Assembly (NCBI RefSeq): GCF_001729745.1
Contig: NZ_CP017186.1
Coordinates: 2,356,001-2,420,000, forward strand
Length of the DNA stretch: 64,000 nucleotides
Direction of reading: 5' to 3'
Source of the DNA: Enterobacter hormaechei subsp. hoffmannii
GTDB taxonomy: Bacteria > Pseudomonadota > Gammaproteobacteria > Enterobacterales > Enterobacteriaceae
The notes beneath the pieces were generated by a model. That model was given only the letters and a program-made list of their open reading frames with translations. It made no database searches and was not told where the DNA came from. The translations under genes were made by a program, and so were the position numbers. Numbering within the stretch: the first letter of the stretch is position 1; the number at the start of each line of letters is the position of its first letter. Below, one piece after another: positions 8,656 through 18,158 of the stretch.

Positions 8656-10191
8656 TTACGCTTTCGCTTTCGGCATCTGGCTCACCAGAGAAAGGTTCAC
8701 ATCCATGCCTTCCACCTGGAAGTGCGGCACCGCAAACAGCTTCACGCGGAAGAAGCCCGGGTTGTCTTCGATATCTTCCACCACCACCTTCGCGTCACGC
8801 AGCGGATGAGAAGCCTGCAACTCATCGCCCGGATCGGTCATTTCCGTCACCAGACTACGCACCCAGGTATTCAGCTCCAGCTCCAGCAGACGGCGGTCCT
8901 TGGTGGTGCCGATGTTCTCGCGCTGGATGAGCTTCAGATAGTGCGCAATACGCGACAGCAGGAAGATGTATGGCAGACGGGCGTTGATGCGGCTGTTGGC
9001 CGTGGCATCTGCGGTGTCGTACAGCGCCGGTTTCTGCGCGGAGTTCGCCGAGAAGAAGCAGGCATAGTCGCGGTTTTTGTAATACGAGAGCGGAATAAAG
9101 CCGAGGTTGGCAAACTCAAACTCGCGGGTCTCCGGGATCATCACCTCAGACGGGATTTTCACCTGGTTGCCGGTACCCAAATCGTACAGATGAATAGGCA
9201 GATCTTTCACCGCCCCGCCCGCCTGCGGGCCACGGATCTGCACGCACCAGCCGTTATTGATGAAGCTCTTCACCATGTTTGACGCGAAGGAGAACGACGC
9301 GCTGGTCCACAGGTATTTCTCATGATCCGGGCCTTTCACCTGCTCAACGTAGTTAAAGCTGCGTACTGGTACGGTGTCCGGGCCATACGGCAGACGCCCC
9401 AGCACGCGCGGCATCACGAGGCCGATGTAGCGGGCGTCGTCGGTGTCGCGGAAAGATTTCCACTTGATGTACTCGGCGCGGTCGAAGTAGTTGCCGATAT
9501 CCTTAATCGCAGCAACCTCTTCCATAGAGTCTTTCAGGAAGAATTTCGGGCCGACAGAGCCAATAAACGGCATGTGTGCGGCGGCAGACACTTTCGAGAT
9601 GTTGCGCAGCAGCGCCACATCCTGCGGGCTGGCGTCAAATTCATAGGATGAAATCACGGAACCAATCGGCTCGCCGCCCGGGGTGTCGTATTCGGCGGTA
9701 TAGGTGTGCCAGTAGAGGCCGCTCTGGATCAGTTCCGGTGCATCCTCAAAATCCTGGCGCAGGTCGTCCTTGGAGACGTCCAGAATCTCGGTTTTCACAT
9801 TCTGGCGGTAGTCGGTGTTGTCCACCAGCTGCTTCAGGCCGCGCCACAGGGACTCCACCTTCTGGAACGCCTGGTGATGCATTACGGCATCCAGCTGACG
9901 GCTGATCTGGAAATCCAGTTCGGCGATATGGTGGTCAATCAGCGTTTTGTCGAGCTTCTCCACGGGCTGACCGGATTTGCGGATGCAGTCCATAAACACC
10001 TGCATCGCCGCCGTCAGGCGTTCACCCGCCGGCGCGTCAGAAAGCGCGGCATCATCCAGAAACGCATTGATATCACCCAGGCTCGAGGCCGGAGTCAGGT
10101 TGATTTTTTCAAACAGGGAGGCGTAAACGCCCTCTTTTTCCAGTACGATGATCTGCCCCTGCGCGGAGGCGGTTTCACTATTCACAGACAT
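8656..10191 (-). CDS. tssC: T6SS contractile sheath large subunit TssC (VipB)
   Basis: The 511-residue protein contains the TssC core (residues around 65-100 with FMDCIRKSG and HHIAELD; SLWRGLKQLV near 120; SFASNMVKSFI near 310). It forms the outer sheath with TssB. Two ATGs are possible at 10197 and 10191; the second is preferred because GGGA stands 8 bp upstream of it, while the first has no usable spacing. The gene lies 40 bp after tssB counted from the chosen start. Confidence 0.96.
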   Translation of the reverse strand: MSVNSETASAQGQIIVLEKEGVYASLFEKINLTPASSLGDINAFLDDAALSDAPAGERLTAAMQVFMDCIRKSGQPVEKLDKTLIDHHIAELDFQISRQLDAVMHHQAFQKVESLWRGLKQLVDNTDYRQNVKTEILDVSKDDLRQDFEDAPELIQSGLYWHTYTAEYDTPGGEPIGSVISSYEFDASPQDVALLRNISKVSAAAHMPFIGSVGPKFFLKDSMEEVAAIKDIGNYFDRAEYIKWKSFRDTDDARYIGLVMPRVLGRLPYGPDTVPVRSFNYVEQVKGPDHEKYLWTSASFSFASNMVKSFINNGWCVQIRGPQAGGAVKDLPIHLYDLGTGNQVKIPSEVMIPETREFEFANLGFIPLSYYKNRDYACFFSANSAQKPALYDTADATANSRINARLPYIFLLSRIAHYLKLIQRENIGTTKDRRLLELELNTWVRSLVTEMTDPGDELQASHPLRDAKVVVEDIEDNPGFFRVKLFAVPHFQVEGMDVNLSLVSQMPKAKA

Positions 10192-10231
10192 CAGCATATT
10201 CCCGGTTAATCCATTAAATTACACATGCCGC

Positions 10232-10723
10232 TTATTTCGGGGCCAGTGCACTCATTTCGTCGCGTAATTCCTGAGACAGCGCCGGGTCCTTAAGAATTTT
10301 CTCGAGTTCTTTTCTGAAAGTGGCGTTATCAAGAAGATTGGATTTGAGGTCGCGTAATAAATTACGCATGGCCAGCATGGCGCGGAGCTGGGGGATCTGG
10401 CGGGCAACCTGTTCAGGTTCGAAATCCTTAATATCGGAGAAATTCAGTTTTATACTTTCCTCCGAACCATCGACAGCCATGGTGTTAGGCACCGTCAGAT
10501 TAACCTCCGGGTTAAATTCCGAAAGTACGCTATTAAAGTTATTTTTGTTGACGTTGATTTTCTTCCTTTCGGACAATGGACGATTCTCTTTTCCATTACT
10601 GAAATCACCGACGGTGAGAAGTTTAAGCGGCAGTTCGACTTTCTTCTGCGCGCCGCCTGTATGCAGCGCCAGTTTTAAATTTATGCGTGCCTTGGGCACC
10701 TCATTCTGAAATGAATCGGCCAT
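10232..10723 (-). CDS. tssB: T6SS contractile sheath small subunit TssB (VipA)
   Basis: The 163-residue product begins MADSFQNEVPKARINLKL and has the family core LPLKLLTVGDFS near 30-41 and NFNSVLSEF near 62-70. TssB and TssC co-assemble into the contractile sheath. It is the first gene of the visible T6SS operon and has a good ribosome-binding site (AAGGGA, 5 nt before ATG). The 612 bp upstream are AT-rich and should hold the operon promoter, which I could not identify with confidence. Confidence 0.96.
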   Translation of the reverse strand: MADSFQNEVPKARINLKLALHTGGAQKKVELPLKLLTVGDFSNGKENRPLSERKKINVNKNNFNSVLSEFNPEVNLTVPNTMAVDGSEESIKLNFSDIKDFEPEQVARQIPQLRAMLAMRNLLRDLKSNLLDNATFRKELEKILKDPALSQELRDEMSALAPK

Positions 10724-11335
10724 AGCAGTCCCTTTCTTTGCAAGAAATACGAGTTAAGTGAGTGACGGGTCTTTACAAAACCATATTAGAGCAAAAGCCC
10801 ATTCATGATCAACTTTTCAGATCAAAGATCTGTATATGGATTTTTCTTAAGAATTTTCCACTAATCAGTAGTATTTATAAATTCCAGATATAAGTGGCAC
10901 GCAGAAAGTATTAACCATTTATTCACAATAGATTAGCAGGAACGTCTGCCTTGATAGAGAATATTGAATTCATTGCCACCTGTCGTTGAATAATTGATTT
11001 ATATCAATGCTGATCTAAGCATCAGCTGCAAAATCGCAGAGACATATCATCTTATTCAATAAACCTCCTGAATATGGAAAAATCCTATATCGGACAAAAG
11101 TCAGGTTTTAAATAGCAGGAATTAAGCTATTACATGGAGGATGTATAAATGCTTGCACGCTTTTCAATAAACTGGAAAAGAGATGTCGCTCGAAGCATTC
11201 ATCAAAAGAATAAATGATTTTTTATGAAAGGAATTTTGATAATAACTAGCCTGTAGGTACCATGAACCGTGTGTTCAGGCGCTTAAGCGATGTATAGCTA
11301 TTTGCCAAAACCACTTAAGCGCCTTTCCTGTTTTT
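10724..11335. other. AT-rich 612-bp intergenic stretch between tssB and mppA
   Basis: No gene of normal size fits on either strand. The stretch is clearly richer in A+T than the genes on both sides, as expected at the edge of an acquired T6SS island. It holds the tssB leader, a 22-codon ORF with a good ribosome-binding site (11149-11217), and a hairpin plus T-run on the plus strand (11277-11337). Confidence 0.8.
11149..11217 (+). CDS. Candidate 22-residue small protein
   Basis: The ORF is preceded by GGAGGAT at 11137-11143, well spaced before the ATG, and encodes a basic 22-residue peptide (MLARFSINWKRDVARSIHQK and two more residues). It has no membrane segment or recognisable family. A plus-strand terminator lies 60 bp downstream, so a short transcript could carry it. 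Chance occurrence in AT-rich DNA is quite possible. Confidence 0.3.
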   Translation: MLARFSINWKRDVARSIHQKNK

Positions 11336-11337
11336 TT
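11264..11337 (+). ncRNA. Candidate small RNA ending in a rho-independent terminator
   Basis: AGGCGCTTAAG (11277-11287) and its perfect complement (11314-11324) form an 11-bp stem with a 26-nt loop. Seven T residues (11331-11337) follow on the plus strand. CAGG (11276-11279) can alternatively pair with CCTG (11327-11330), placing a stem right against the T-run. A possible promoter is TTGATA (11236-11241), a 16-bp spacer and TACCAT (11258-11263). The T-run abuts the mppA stop codon on the opposite strand and does not suit an mppA terminator. No known sRNA is recognised. Confidence 0.35.
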
Positions 11338-12952
11338 AATGCTTTTCAATATACATTGTACGACTGTACGCAACATCCTCTGGGTTATTTATCGGATACC
11401 CTTTAACCCAGGGCTTAATGAGGCGGCCATTGGTGTATTGATAAATAGGGGCTATCGGCGCTTTCTCGGCGAGGATCTTCTCGGCCATGTTGTAGTCTGC
11501 ATTACGCGCTTTTTCAGTGGTTTCGAGCGTCGCCTGATGAATAATCTTATCGTAAGCAGGGTCGTTGAACCGTGAGATGTTGCCGGTGTGAGAGGACGTC
11601 AGCAGCGACAGGAATGTCGACGGCTCATTGTAATCCCCTACCCACGACGCACGGATCACGTCGAAATTCCCGGTATTGCGGCTGTCGATGTAGGTCTTCC
11701 ATTCCTGATTCTGCAACTTAACGTCAACACCCAGATTTTTCTTCCACATAGATGCGACGGCAATGGCGATTTTCTGGTGGTTTTCAGACGTGTTGTACAG
11801 CAGCGTTAATTTCAGCGGGCGCTGGGGACCATAGCCTGCTGCCTGTAATAACGTTTTCGCCTGAGCGTTTAGCTCCTGCTGCGACATCTGCTCAAATGGC
11901 GAGATTTCCGGTGTAAAACCGGCAGTGACATCGGGAGTGAAATGCCAGGCCGGTTTCTCACCGGTTCCCAGGACTTTTTCCGCCATAATACGTCTGTCGA
12001 TAGTCATGCTGAGCGCCAGACGTACGCGGGCATCCGCAGTTGGGCCTTTTCGTGTGTTAAACGCGTAGTAATAGGTCCCAAGCTGTGGCGGTGTATAAAC
12101 CTGTCCCGGAATATCTTTAAGCAGCTTCTGGTACATGTTTTTCGGAAATGATTCCGTAATATCGATATCGCCCGCCAGGTAGCGTTTGGTCGCTGAGGAC
12201 TCCTGGTTGATTGGCACAAAGGTGACTTTTTTAAGCACCGTGTTGGCGTTATCCCAGTAGTGAGTATTCGGCTCAACTACCAGTTTTTCATTCACCACGC
12301 GATCTTTCAGCACATACGCACCGTTGCCGATGAGCGCGCCAGGGCGCGTCCATTCTTTACCGCTTTCCACGTTTGCCTTTTGAACAGGATAGAACGCAAA
12401 GCTAGCCGTGAGGTTGCTGAACCATGGCAGCGGTTTATCCAGCTGCACGCGCAGCGTTTTAGCATCGACTGCCGTCACGCCGAGCGTTTCCGGTGCAGCT
12501 TTACCATCGATAATGGCCTGCGCATTATTAATACCCGCCAGCGCTGCAAACCAGGCGAAAGGTGACGTAGTTTTAGGATCAACCAGACGACGCCAGCTGT
12601 AGACAAAATCTTGTGCCGTCACCGGAGTGCCGTCAGACCACTTCGCGTTATCCCGCAACGTAAACGTCCAGACACGGTTATCGTTGCTCTGCCAGCGCGT
12701 CGCCACGCCGGGAACCAGCTCCCCTTTTTCGTTCTGATTCACCAGCCCTTCATAAAGGTCGCGGATCACCTGTATCTCGGGTAAACCCACCGCTTTTGCC
12801 GGATCGAGCGAGGCGGGTTCATCTTTAATGTGTCGAACCAGCTCCTGCTTTTGCGCCAGCTCCGTTCCCCTGGGAACCTCCGCGGCATATGAAAGTGAAG
12901 AAAACCCGCACAGCCACAGCGCAGTGCAAAGAAGCGAAACAGGATGCTTCAT
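11336..12952 (-). CDS. mppA: Murein tripeptide-binding periplasmic protein MppA
   Basis: The 538-residue OppA-type substrate-binding protein has a signal peptide ending near residue 23 (LSYAAEV). Its mature sequence matches E. coli MppA nearly throughout (QELVRHIKDEPASLDPAKAV and PEDVAYSRTMYI are recognisable). It binds L-Ala-gamma-D-Glu-meso-diaminopimelate released from peptidoglycan and hands it to the Opp permease. The divergent neighbour mpaA acts on the same tripeptide. In E. coli K-12, ycjY and pgrR lie between them; here both are absent. Confidence 0.96.
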   Translation of the reverse strand: MKHPVSLLCTALWLCGFSSLSYAAEVPRGTELAQKQELVRHIKDEPASLDPAKAVGLPEIQVIRDLYEGLVNQNEKGELVPGVATRWQSNDNRVWTFTLRDNAKWSDGTPVTAQDFVYSWRRLVDPKTTSPFAWFAALAGINNAQAIIDGKAAPETLGVTAVDAKTLRVQLDKPLPWFSNLTASFAFYPVQKANVESGKEWTRPGALIGNGAYVLKDRVVNEKLVVEPNTHYWDNANTVLKKVTFVPINQESSATKRYLAGDIDITESFPKNMYQKLLKDIPGQVYTPPQLGTYYYAFNTRKGPTADARVRLALSMTIDRRIMAEKVLGTGEKPAWHFTPDVTAGFTPEISPFEQMSQQELNAQAKTLLQAAGYGPQRPLKLTLLYNTSENHQKIAIAVASMWKKNLGVDVKLQNQEWKTYIDSRNTGNFDVIRASWVGDYNEPSTFLSLLTSSHTGNISRFNDPAYDKIIHQATLETTEKARNADYNMAEKILAEKAPIAPIYQYTNGRLIKPWVKGYPINNPEDVAYSRTMYIEKH

Positions 12953-13135
12953 ACGATCCCCTTAATGATGTCAGGTAACAGGCAGATGCGTAATTATTTG
13001 TTTCGAAACGGAGAAATGCAAATGCTTCCTCAGGAAAGTTGATGTCAGGCAATTTTACACACAGACGGAAACTATTTGATTAAGCGCGGGTTTTGCACAA
13101 CACTGCCAGAAGCGACTTCATCATCAGGGTTTATT

Positions 13136-13849
13136 ATGGCAACCACCCGACCAAGAACGGAACGCGGCGCCTTCCCGCCCGGGACTGAACATTATGGCCG
13201 CTCATTTTTAGGCGCCCCACTGATCTGGTTTCCGGCTCCCGAGCCCGATCGCACTAGCGGCTTAATCATTGCGGGCACACATGGCGATGAAAACTCGTCC
13301 ATCGTGACGCTTTCGTGCGCGCTACGTACGCTGGCCCCCGATTTACGACGACATCATGTGATTTTGACCGTCAACCCGGACGGATGCCAGCTTGGATTAC
13401 GGGCGAACGCACGAGGCGTTGACCTTAACAGGAACTTTCCGGCAGCAAACTGGCGTGCCGGTGAAACGGTGTATCGCTGGAACAGTTCGGCGCAGGAACG
13501 AGATGTGGTCCTGCTTACGGGAGAAAAACCGGGTTCCGAGCCCGAAACCCAGGCGCTGTGCCAGCTTATTCATAAGATCCACCCGGCCTGGGTTGTCTCT
13601 TTCCACGATCCCCTCGCCTGTATTGAAGATCCTCGTCATACGGCGCTCGGGCAGTGGCTGGCGGAAGCGTTTGCTCTACCTCTGGTAACCAGCGTCGGGT
13701 ATGAAACGCCCGGGTCGTTTGGCAGCTGGTGCGCGGACCTCAGTCTTCACTGTATCACCGCAGAGTTTCCGCCTATTTCCTCGGATGAAGCGAGTGAAAA
13801 ATACCTCAGAGCGATGACAGATCTTCTGCGCTGGCAGCCTCAAAGATGA
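13136..13849 (+). CDS. mpaA: Murein peptide amidase A (MpaA)
   Basis: The 237-residue M14-type zinc carboxypeptidase cleaves the gamma-D-Glu-diaminopimelate bond of murein tripeptide in the cytosol. GTHGDENSS supplies the zinc His and Glu, NPDGCQLG and DLNRNFP are substrate-binding blocks, and SFHDP carries the third zinc ligand. The start at 13136 is chosen because MATTRPRTERGAFPPGTEHYG aligns with the E. coli N-terminus; the open frame extends 20 codons upstream. Its last 10 bp overlap the end of the convergent ycjG gene. Confidence 0.95.
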   Translation: MATTRPRTERGAFPPGTEHYGRSFLGAPLIWFPAPEPDRTSGLIIAGTHGDENSSIVTLSCALRTLAPDLRRHHVILTVNPDGCQLGLRANARGVDLNRNFPAANWRAGETVYRWNSSAQERDVVLLTGEKPGSEPETQALCQLIHKIHPAWVVSFHDPLACIEDPRHTALGQWLAEAFALPLVTSVGYETPGSFGSWCADLSLHCITAEFPPISSDEASEKYLRAMTDLLRWQPQR

Positions 13850-14805
13850 AGTACGCCGGAGGTAAAACTCAGGGCGGGTGAAACGTCAACCGCCAGCCAG
13901 GTTGGGCCATCCAGATCGGCAAAACGCACGCTGTTCACCAGCGGGAGTGCAGCACCGATCGCTCTGGACGTGCACAACATACAGCCCAGCATCAGGGAAA
14001 AGCCTTGCGCCTGGGCATCTTGTGCCAGTGCCAGGGCCTCGGTTAACCCACCCGTTTTATCCAGCTTGATGTTCACCATCTCGTAGCGGCCCTTGAGGGC
14101 TGACAGGCTCTCACGGGTATGACAGCTTTCGTCTGCACAGACGGGAAGCGGATGAATAAAATTCGCCAGCGCGGCATCGTCTTCTGCCGGGAGAGGCTGC
14201 TCAAGCATGGCAACGCCCAGATCGGCAAGCAGCTGACAACGGGCTGCCAGCCCTTCGCTGTGCCATGATTCGTTCGCATCGACGATAAGGGTGGCATCAG
14301 GTACCGCCGCACGAATGGCGACCATGCGTTCGCTAATCAGACGATCGTCGAGCTTCACCTTTAATAAGGTTGCACCGGTTGCATATAGCGCCTGGGCGCT
14401 GGCCGCCATTTGCTCTGGTTCACCGATGACCACCGTTTGCGCGGTGACGATCGATTGCGGCAGCGTAACGTCCAGCAGCGAAGGTAGCGGTTTTTGTTGT
14501 TTCGCCGCTTCCAGACTCCAGAGTGCGCAGTCAATCGCGTTACGTGCCGCTCCGGCCGGCAACCTCTGCTGAAGAGCCTCACGCGTCAGGCCCGCCTGCA
14601 ACTCGGGCACCACCGTCATAATTTGCGCCATGACTGACGCCAGGCTTTCTCCGTAGCGAGGATAAGGGGTACATTCCCCGACGCCTTTTACGCCGTCCTC
14701 TTCACATTCAACCACGACCACACAGGCCTCATTACGGCTGCCACGCGAGATCACAAACGGGGTGTGCAATGGCCAGGCTTCTTCATAGACCTTAACGCTT
14801 CTCAT
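13840..14805 (-). CDS. ycjG: L-Ala-D/L-Glu epimerase
   Basis: This 321-residue enolase-superfamily enzyme epimerises L-Ala-D-Glu to L-Ala-L-Glu so the dipeptide can be degraded. The catalytic lysine pair appears as KVKLD near 150 and NIKLDK near 248. Metal ligands appear in VDANES, LEQPLP and CADES. The start at 14805 (MRSVKVYEEAWPLHTPF) has AAGGAGT upstream and gives the E. coli length. It completes a recycling set with MppA (uptake) and MpaA (tripeptide cleavage). Confidence 0.95.
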   Translation of the reverse strand: MRSVKVYEEAWPLHTPFVISRGSRNEACVVVVECEEDGVKGVGECTPYPRYGESLASVMAQIMTVVPELQAGLTREALQQRLPAGAARNAIDCALWSLEAAKQQKPLPSLLDVTLPQSIVTAQTVVIGEPEQMAASAQALYATGATLLKVKLDDRLISERMVAIRAAVPDATLIVDANESWHSEGLAARCQLLADLGVAMLEQPLPAEDDAALANFIHPLPVCADESCHTRESLSALKGRYEMVNIKLDKTGGLTEALALAQDAQAQGFSLMLGCMLCTSRAIGAALPLVNSVRFADLDGPTWLAVDVSPALSFTSGVLHL

Positions 14806-14911
14806 CACTGACTCCTTGCAGGCCGGAAAGGCAGAAAATTGGTTTGCCGTGCTAACTGCGGATGACATACACTAGCCACGACGTTAACTATTTGTAAACA
14901 GGAAGATATCT

Positions 14912-15418
14912 ATGTCACAACTCGTTCATTTCCAGGGCAACCCGGTTGCTGTTGCAGGTTCCATCCCACAGTCTGGCAGCAAAGCACAGCCTTTTACTCT
15001 GGTGGCTAAAGATCTGTCTGACGTCACGCTGAGCCAGTTTGCTGGCAAACGTAAAGTCCTGAACATTTTCCCAAGCATCGATACGGGCGTTTGTGCTGCA
15101 TCAGTGCGTAAATTCAACCAGCTGGCGACCGAAATGGACAACACCGTAGTGCTGTGCATTTCTGCTGACCTGCCGTTTGCCCAGTCCCGCTTCTGCGGCG
15201 CTGAAGGCCTGAGCAACGTCATCACCCTTTCCACTCTGCGCAGCCCGGATTTCCTGGAAAAATACGGTGTTGCCATTTCCGAAGGCGCGCTGAAGGGTCT
15301 GGCTGCTCGTGCGGTGCTGGTGATCGACGAAAACGACAACGTTGTTTTCAGTGAGCTGGTTAACGAAATCACTACCGAACCGGATTACACCGCTGCACTT
15401 GAGGCACTTAAAGCCTAA
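14912..15418 (+). CDS. tpx: Thiol peroxidase Tpx (2-Cys peroxiredoxin)
   Basis: The 168-residue protein matches E. coli Tpx nearly end to end. The peroxidatic cysteine is Cys61 (in TGVCAASV) and the resolving cysteine is Cys95 (in SRFCGAEG). It reduces lipid hydroperoxides and hydrogen peroxide using thioredoxin. A symmetrical terminator shared with tyrR follows 4 bp after the stop. Confidence 0.98.
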   Translation: MSQLVHFQGNPVAVAGSIPQSGSKAQPFTLVAKDLSDVTLSQFAGKRKVLNIFPSIDTGVCAASVRKFNQLATEMDNTVVLCISADLPFAQSRFCGAEGLSNVITLSTLRSPDFLEKYGVAISEGALKGLAARAVLVIDENDNVVFSELVNEITTEPDYTAALEALKA

Positions 15419-15422
15419 ACGT

Positions 15423-15450
15423 AAAAAAGCCTCTGCAAAGAGGCTTTTTT
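15423..15450. terminator. Bidirectional terminator between tpx and tyrR
   Basis: A 12-bp perfect stem (AAAAAAGCCTCT and complement) with a GCAA tetraloop has A and T tracts on both sides, so it can end transcripts from tpx and tyrR alike. Confidence 0.93.
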
Positions 15451-15452
15451 AT

Positions 15453-16994
15453 TTATTCGTCACCCTTCTTCTGATTTAACCCATACTCGCGCAGTTTATT
15501 CGCAATCGCGGTATGTGACACCCCAAGACGTTTAGCCAGCTTGCGCGTGCTCGGATAGCTGCGATAAAGCTGCGTTAACACCGAACGCTCGAAACGGCTG
15601 GTGATGTCATCCAGCGAGCCTTCCATTGCCTCTTCGCCTACCGAGACCGTCCCGGCATCGTAATCCGGCAACAGAATATCCTGAGGACGCAGTTCATACC
15701 CTTCAAGCTGAGTTAATGCGCGATAGACCGCATTTTTTAGCTGACGAATATTGCCCGGCCAGCCGTAACGCGTCAGCACGGTACCCAGGTCGGCAGAGAG
15801 CTTCGGACGCGGCACGCCCTGCTCGTCGGCAAAACGGGCGACGAAGAGTTCCGTCAACGGCATGATGTCCTGCGGGCAATCGCGCAGCGGAGGAATATTA
15901 AGCGTCAGAACGTTGAGACGATAGTAGAGATCTTCGCGGAATACCCCTTTCTGCACCAGCTCCACCAGGTTTTTCTGGGTGGCGCAGATGACGCGTACAT
16001 CCACGTGCACTTCATGATCTTCCCCCACGCGGCGGAACGTGCCGTCATTGAGAAAACGCAGCAGTTTCGCCTGCATGCGTGGCGACATTTCACCAATCTC
16101 GTCCAGCAACACCGAGCCGCCATTCGCCTGTTCAAAGAAGCCTTTTTTGCCTTCCGGCGCATGCCCGAACAGTTCACTTTCCACCGCATCTTCAGGAATA
16201 GACGCGCAGTTCAGCGCCAGATACGGTTTTGCCGCACGCGGGCTGGCCATATGCACAGCATGCGCCAGCAGATCTTTCCCCGTACCGGTATCCCCGGTAA
16301 TCAGCAGCGGTGCCGTAAGATTTGCCAGCTTGCGCGCCTGGTCGAGCACGTGACGCATCTTCGGGCTCACCGCAATAATCTGGCTGAATGCGCCGACGTC
16401 CTGGCTGGAAAGGTTCTGTAACTGGCGTCCCATGCGCACCGTGGAGCGCAGCATGATTACCGCGCCGGTGAGCACCCGCGCGGCATTTTCCCCTTTCAGG
16501 TAGACCGGCGTGATCTCCATCAGGAAATTCTGTCCATTGATGACGACGTGCTCGCTATGGGTATTTTGCGGGTTGCTGTCCAGCCAGCGCTGGAAATTAA
16601 AACCTGGGATCAATTGCGTGGCGTGATGACCGATAAGCTTTTCCTGAGTCTGCGCAAACAGCTGGCAACTGGCCTGGTTAACGCGCTCGACTTTGTTTTT
16701 CAGATCGAGAGAGAGAAACGGCTCCGGCATTGCTTCCAGCAGTGCGCTCAGCGCAAGGTGTTCCCGCTCGGATGGCATCCAGGGGATGGTGCGTACATCC
16801 GTAACGCCAGCGATACGGCGGATTTCGGCCATCAGGCTACTGAAGGTATTAAATTCAATTTCGGCAAAATTGAGGTAAATTCGCCCGACAGGGTCGATCT
16901 CTATGCCACGTAAATCAATGCTACGTAAAACAAGAAGATCAAGTAACTCGCGGGTCAGACCGAGACGGTCCTCACAAAAGACTTCCAGACGCAT
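15453..16994 (-). CDS. tyrR: Transcriptional regulator TyrR
   Basis: The 513-residue protein has an N-terminal ACT domain (1-70), a PAS domain (about 78-190), a sigma54-type ATPase domain (about 205-430, Walker A GDTGTGKD) and a C-terminal helix-turn-helix (TRKLAKRLGVSHTAIANKL). It controls aromatic amino acid synthesis and transport in response to tyrosine, phenylalanine and tryptophan. The GAFTGA loop of true sigma54 activators is missing (GHAPEGKKG instead), which is normal for TyrR, a sigma70 regulator. A TyrR box stands upstream. Confidence 0.97.
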   Translation of the reverse strand: MRLEVFCEDRLGLTRELLDLLVLRSIDLRGIEIDPVGRIYLNFAEIEFNTFSSLMAEIRRIAGVTDVRTIPWMPSEREHLALSALLEAMPEPFLSLDLKNKVERVNQASCQLFAQTQEKLIGHHATQLIPGFNFQRWLDSNPQNTHSEHVVINGQNFLMEITPVYLKGENAARVLTGAVIMLRSTVRMGRQLQNLSSQDVGAFSQIIAVSPKMRHVLDQARKLANLTAPLLITGDTGTGKDLLAHAVHMASPRAAKPYLALNCASIPEDAVESELFGHAPEGKKGFFEQANGGSVLLDEIGEMSPRMQAKLLRFLNDGTFRRVGEDHEVHVDVRVICATQKNLVELVQKGVFREDLYYRLNVLTLNIPPLRDCPQDIMPLTELFVARFADEQGVPRPKLSADLGTVLTRYGWPGNIRQLKNAVYRALTQLEGYELRPQDILLPDYDAGTVSVGEEAMEGSLDDITSRFERSVLTQLYRSYPSTRKLAKRLGVSHTAIANKLREYGLNQKKGDE

Positions 16995-17059
16995 GGGAAA
17001 TTCACCGTTTAAGCCAATAACAGTAAAATGATATGTCAGATCACGGTATTCGGGAAGGT

Positions 17060-17083
17060 GGCTGTCAACAAATATTGACAGCC
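17060..17083 (-). promoter_or_regulatory. TyrR box upstream of tyrR (autoregulation)
   Basis: GGCTGTCAA and its exact complement flank six bases, giving TGTCAA-N6-TTGACA. This matches the TyrR consensus TGTAAA-N6-TTTACA at the key positions. It lies 66 bp upstream of the tyrR start, where E. coli tyrR is known to repress itself. Confidence 0.85.
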
Positions 17084-17105
17084 CGCACGATTAGTAAACG
17101 AAACC

Positions 17106-18158
17106 TCACTGAGCAGGTTTTTTATTGAGCGTCTCTTTAAGCTGACCAATCAATTCGCGACGGAAATCCCCCAGCCGCGGCTTATCGCCATCGATCCAGG
17201 GGAGTGGACGACAAACCTCCATCGCTTTGATTCCTAAGCGTGCCGTCAGCAGACCGGCACCAATCCCCTGCGCCGCCCGGGCAGAGAGACGCGCCGCAAG
17301 ATCCTGCGACATCCAGTCCATCCCGACCTCCCGCACCAGTTCGCTTGCCCCGGCGAAGGCGATATTCAGCAACACCAGTTTGAACAGGCGCAGTCGGCTG
17401 TAATAGCCAAGCTCAATGCCATACAGTCTGGCGATGCGGTTGATCAGGCGCAGGTTGCGCCAGGCGATAAAGGCCATGTCCACCATCGCCAGCGGACTGA
17501 CGGCAATCATCAGGGTGGATTCCGCCGCCGAGCGGCTGATCTCACGACGAGCCTGCGCATCCAGTACCGGCTGAACAATGTGCGCATAGAGCGTGACCAC
17601 TTCCTGGTCATTCTGGGTTTCGTGGATCGCCGCATACCAGCGCTGAAGCGCCGGGTGAGAGTGATCTATCCCGGCCTGAGCCGCAAGCTTTTCACAAAAA
17701 GCACGCCCTTTTCCGGTGCCGTGACTGTGCAGCAGATCCCGCGCTTCATCGCGTTCGTGCGCACGCTGACGCAGACGCCAGAGGCGACGCCACTCGGTCA
17801 CGACCGAGCCGACGCCCGCACCAACGATCAACGCCCCGGCGGCGCATCCCCCCAGCGCTACCCAGTCCTGGGTTTGCCAGGCATTGACGCCCCACTGCAC
17901 GCCCTGACCAATTACGCTCACACCAAAAAGGGCTAACCCGGCGGTCACCATCTTACGCCACAGGCTGCGTTTCGGGCGCAGTGCCGCATCAACGACCGCT
18001 TCCGCCTGCCCCTCTTCAACCAACGGCTCCTCTGCCAGCACGGGAGCAAAGTTGTCGGCCTGCGGACCGGTGAAGGTTTGCGCTGTTCTAAACGCCTCAT
18101 GCGGGGACTGCTCAAGCTGGCCGGTAAAATCAATGCGGGGCTTTAACGGTTCCGTCAT
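17106..18158 (-). CDS. ycjF: Inner-membrane protein YcjF (UPF0283/DUF697 family)
   Basis: The 350-residue protein has two adjacent membrane helices near 68-90 and 98-120 and a hydrophobic C-terminal DUF697-type region. It is encoded with ycjX, overlapping it by 4 bp (ATGA). In E. coli the pair belongs to the heat-shock response; the molecular function is unknown. It lies 111 bp upstream of tyrR, which has its own operator there. Confidence 0.93.
   Translation of the reverse strand: MTEPLKPRIDFTGQLEQSPHEAFRTAQTFTGPQADNFAPVLAEEPLVEEGQAEAVVDAALRPKRSLWRKMVTAGLALFGVSVIGQGVQWGVNAWQTQDWVALGGCAAGALIVGAGVGSVVTEWRRLWRLRQRAHERDEARDLLHSHGTGKGRAFCEKLAAQAGIDHSHPALQRWYAAIHETQNDQEVVTLYAHIVQPVLDAQARREISRSAAESTLMIAVSPLAMVDMAFIAWRNLRLINRIARLYGIELGYYSRLRLFKLVLLNIAFAGASELVREVGMDWMSQDLAARLSARAAQGIGAGLLTARLGIKAMEVCRPLPWIDGDKPRLGDFRRELIGQLKETLNKKPAQ

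Noticed and set aside
10893-10909. TGGCACGCAGAAAGTAT as a sigma54 promoter for the T6SS
   Set aside because: The -24 part fits but the -12 part lacks GC, and it points away from tssB.
15453-16994. TyrR lacking GAFTGA as a defective sigma54 activator
   Set aside because: TyrR naturally lacks this loop and works with sigma70 polymerase.
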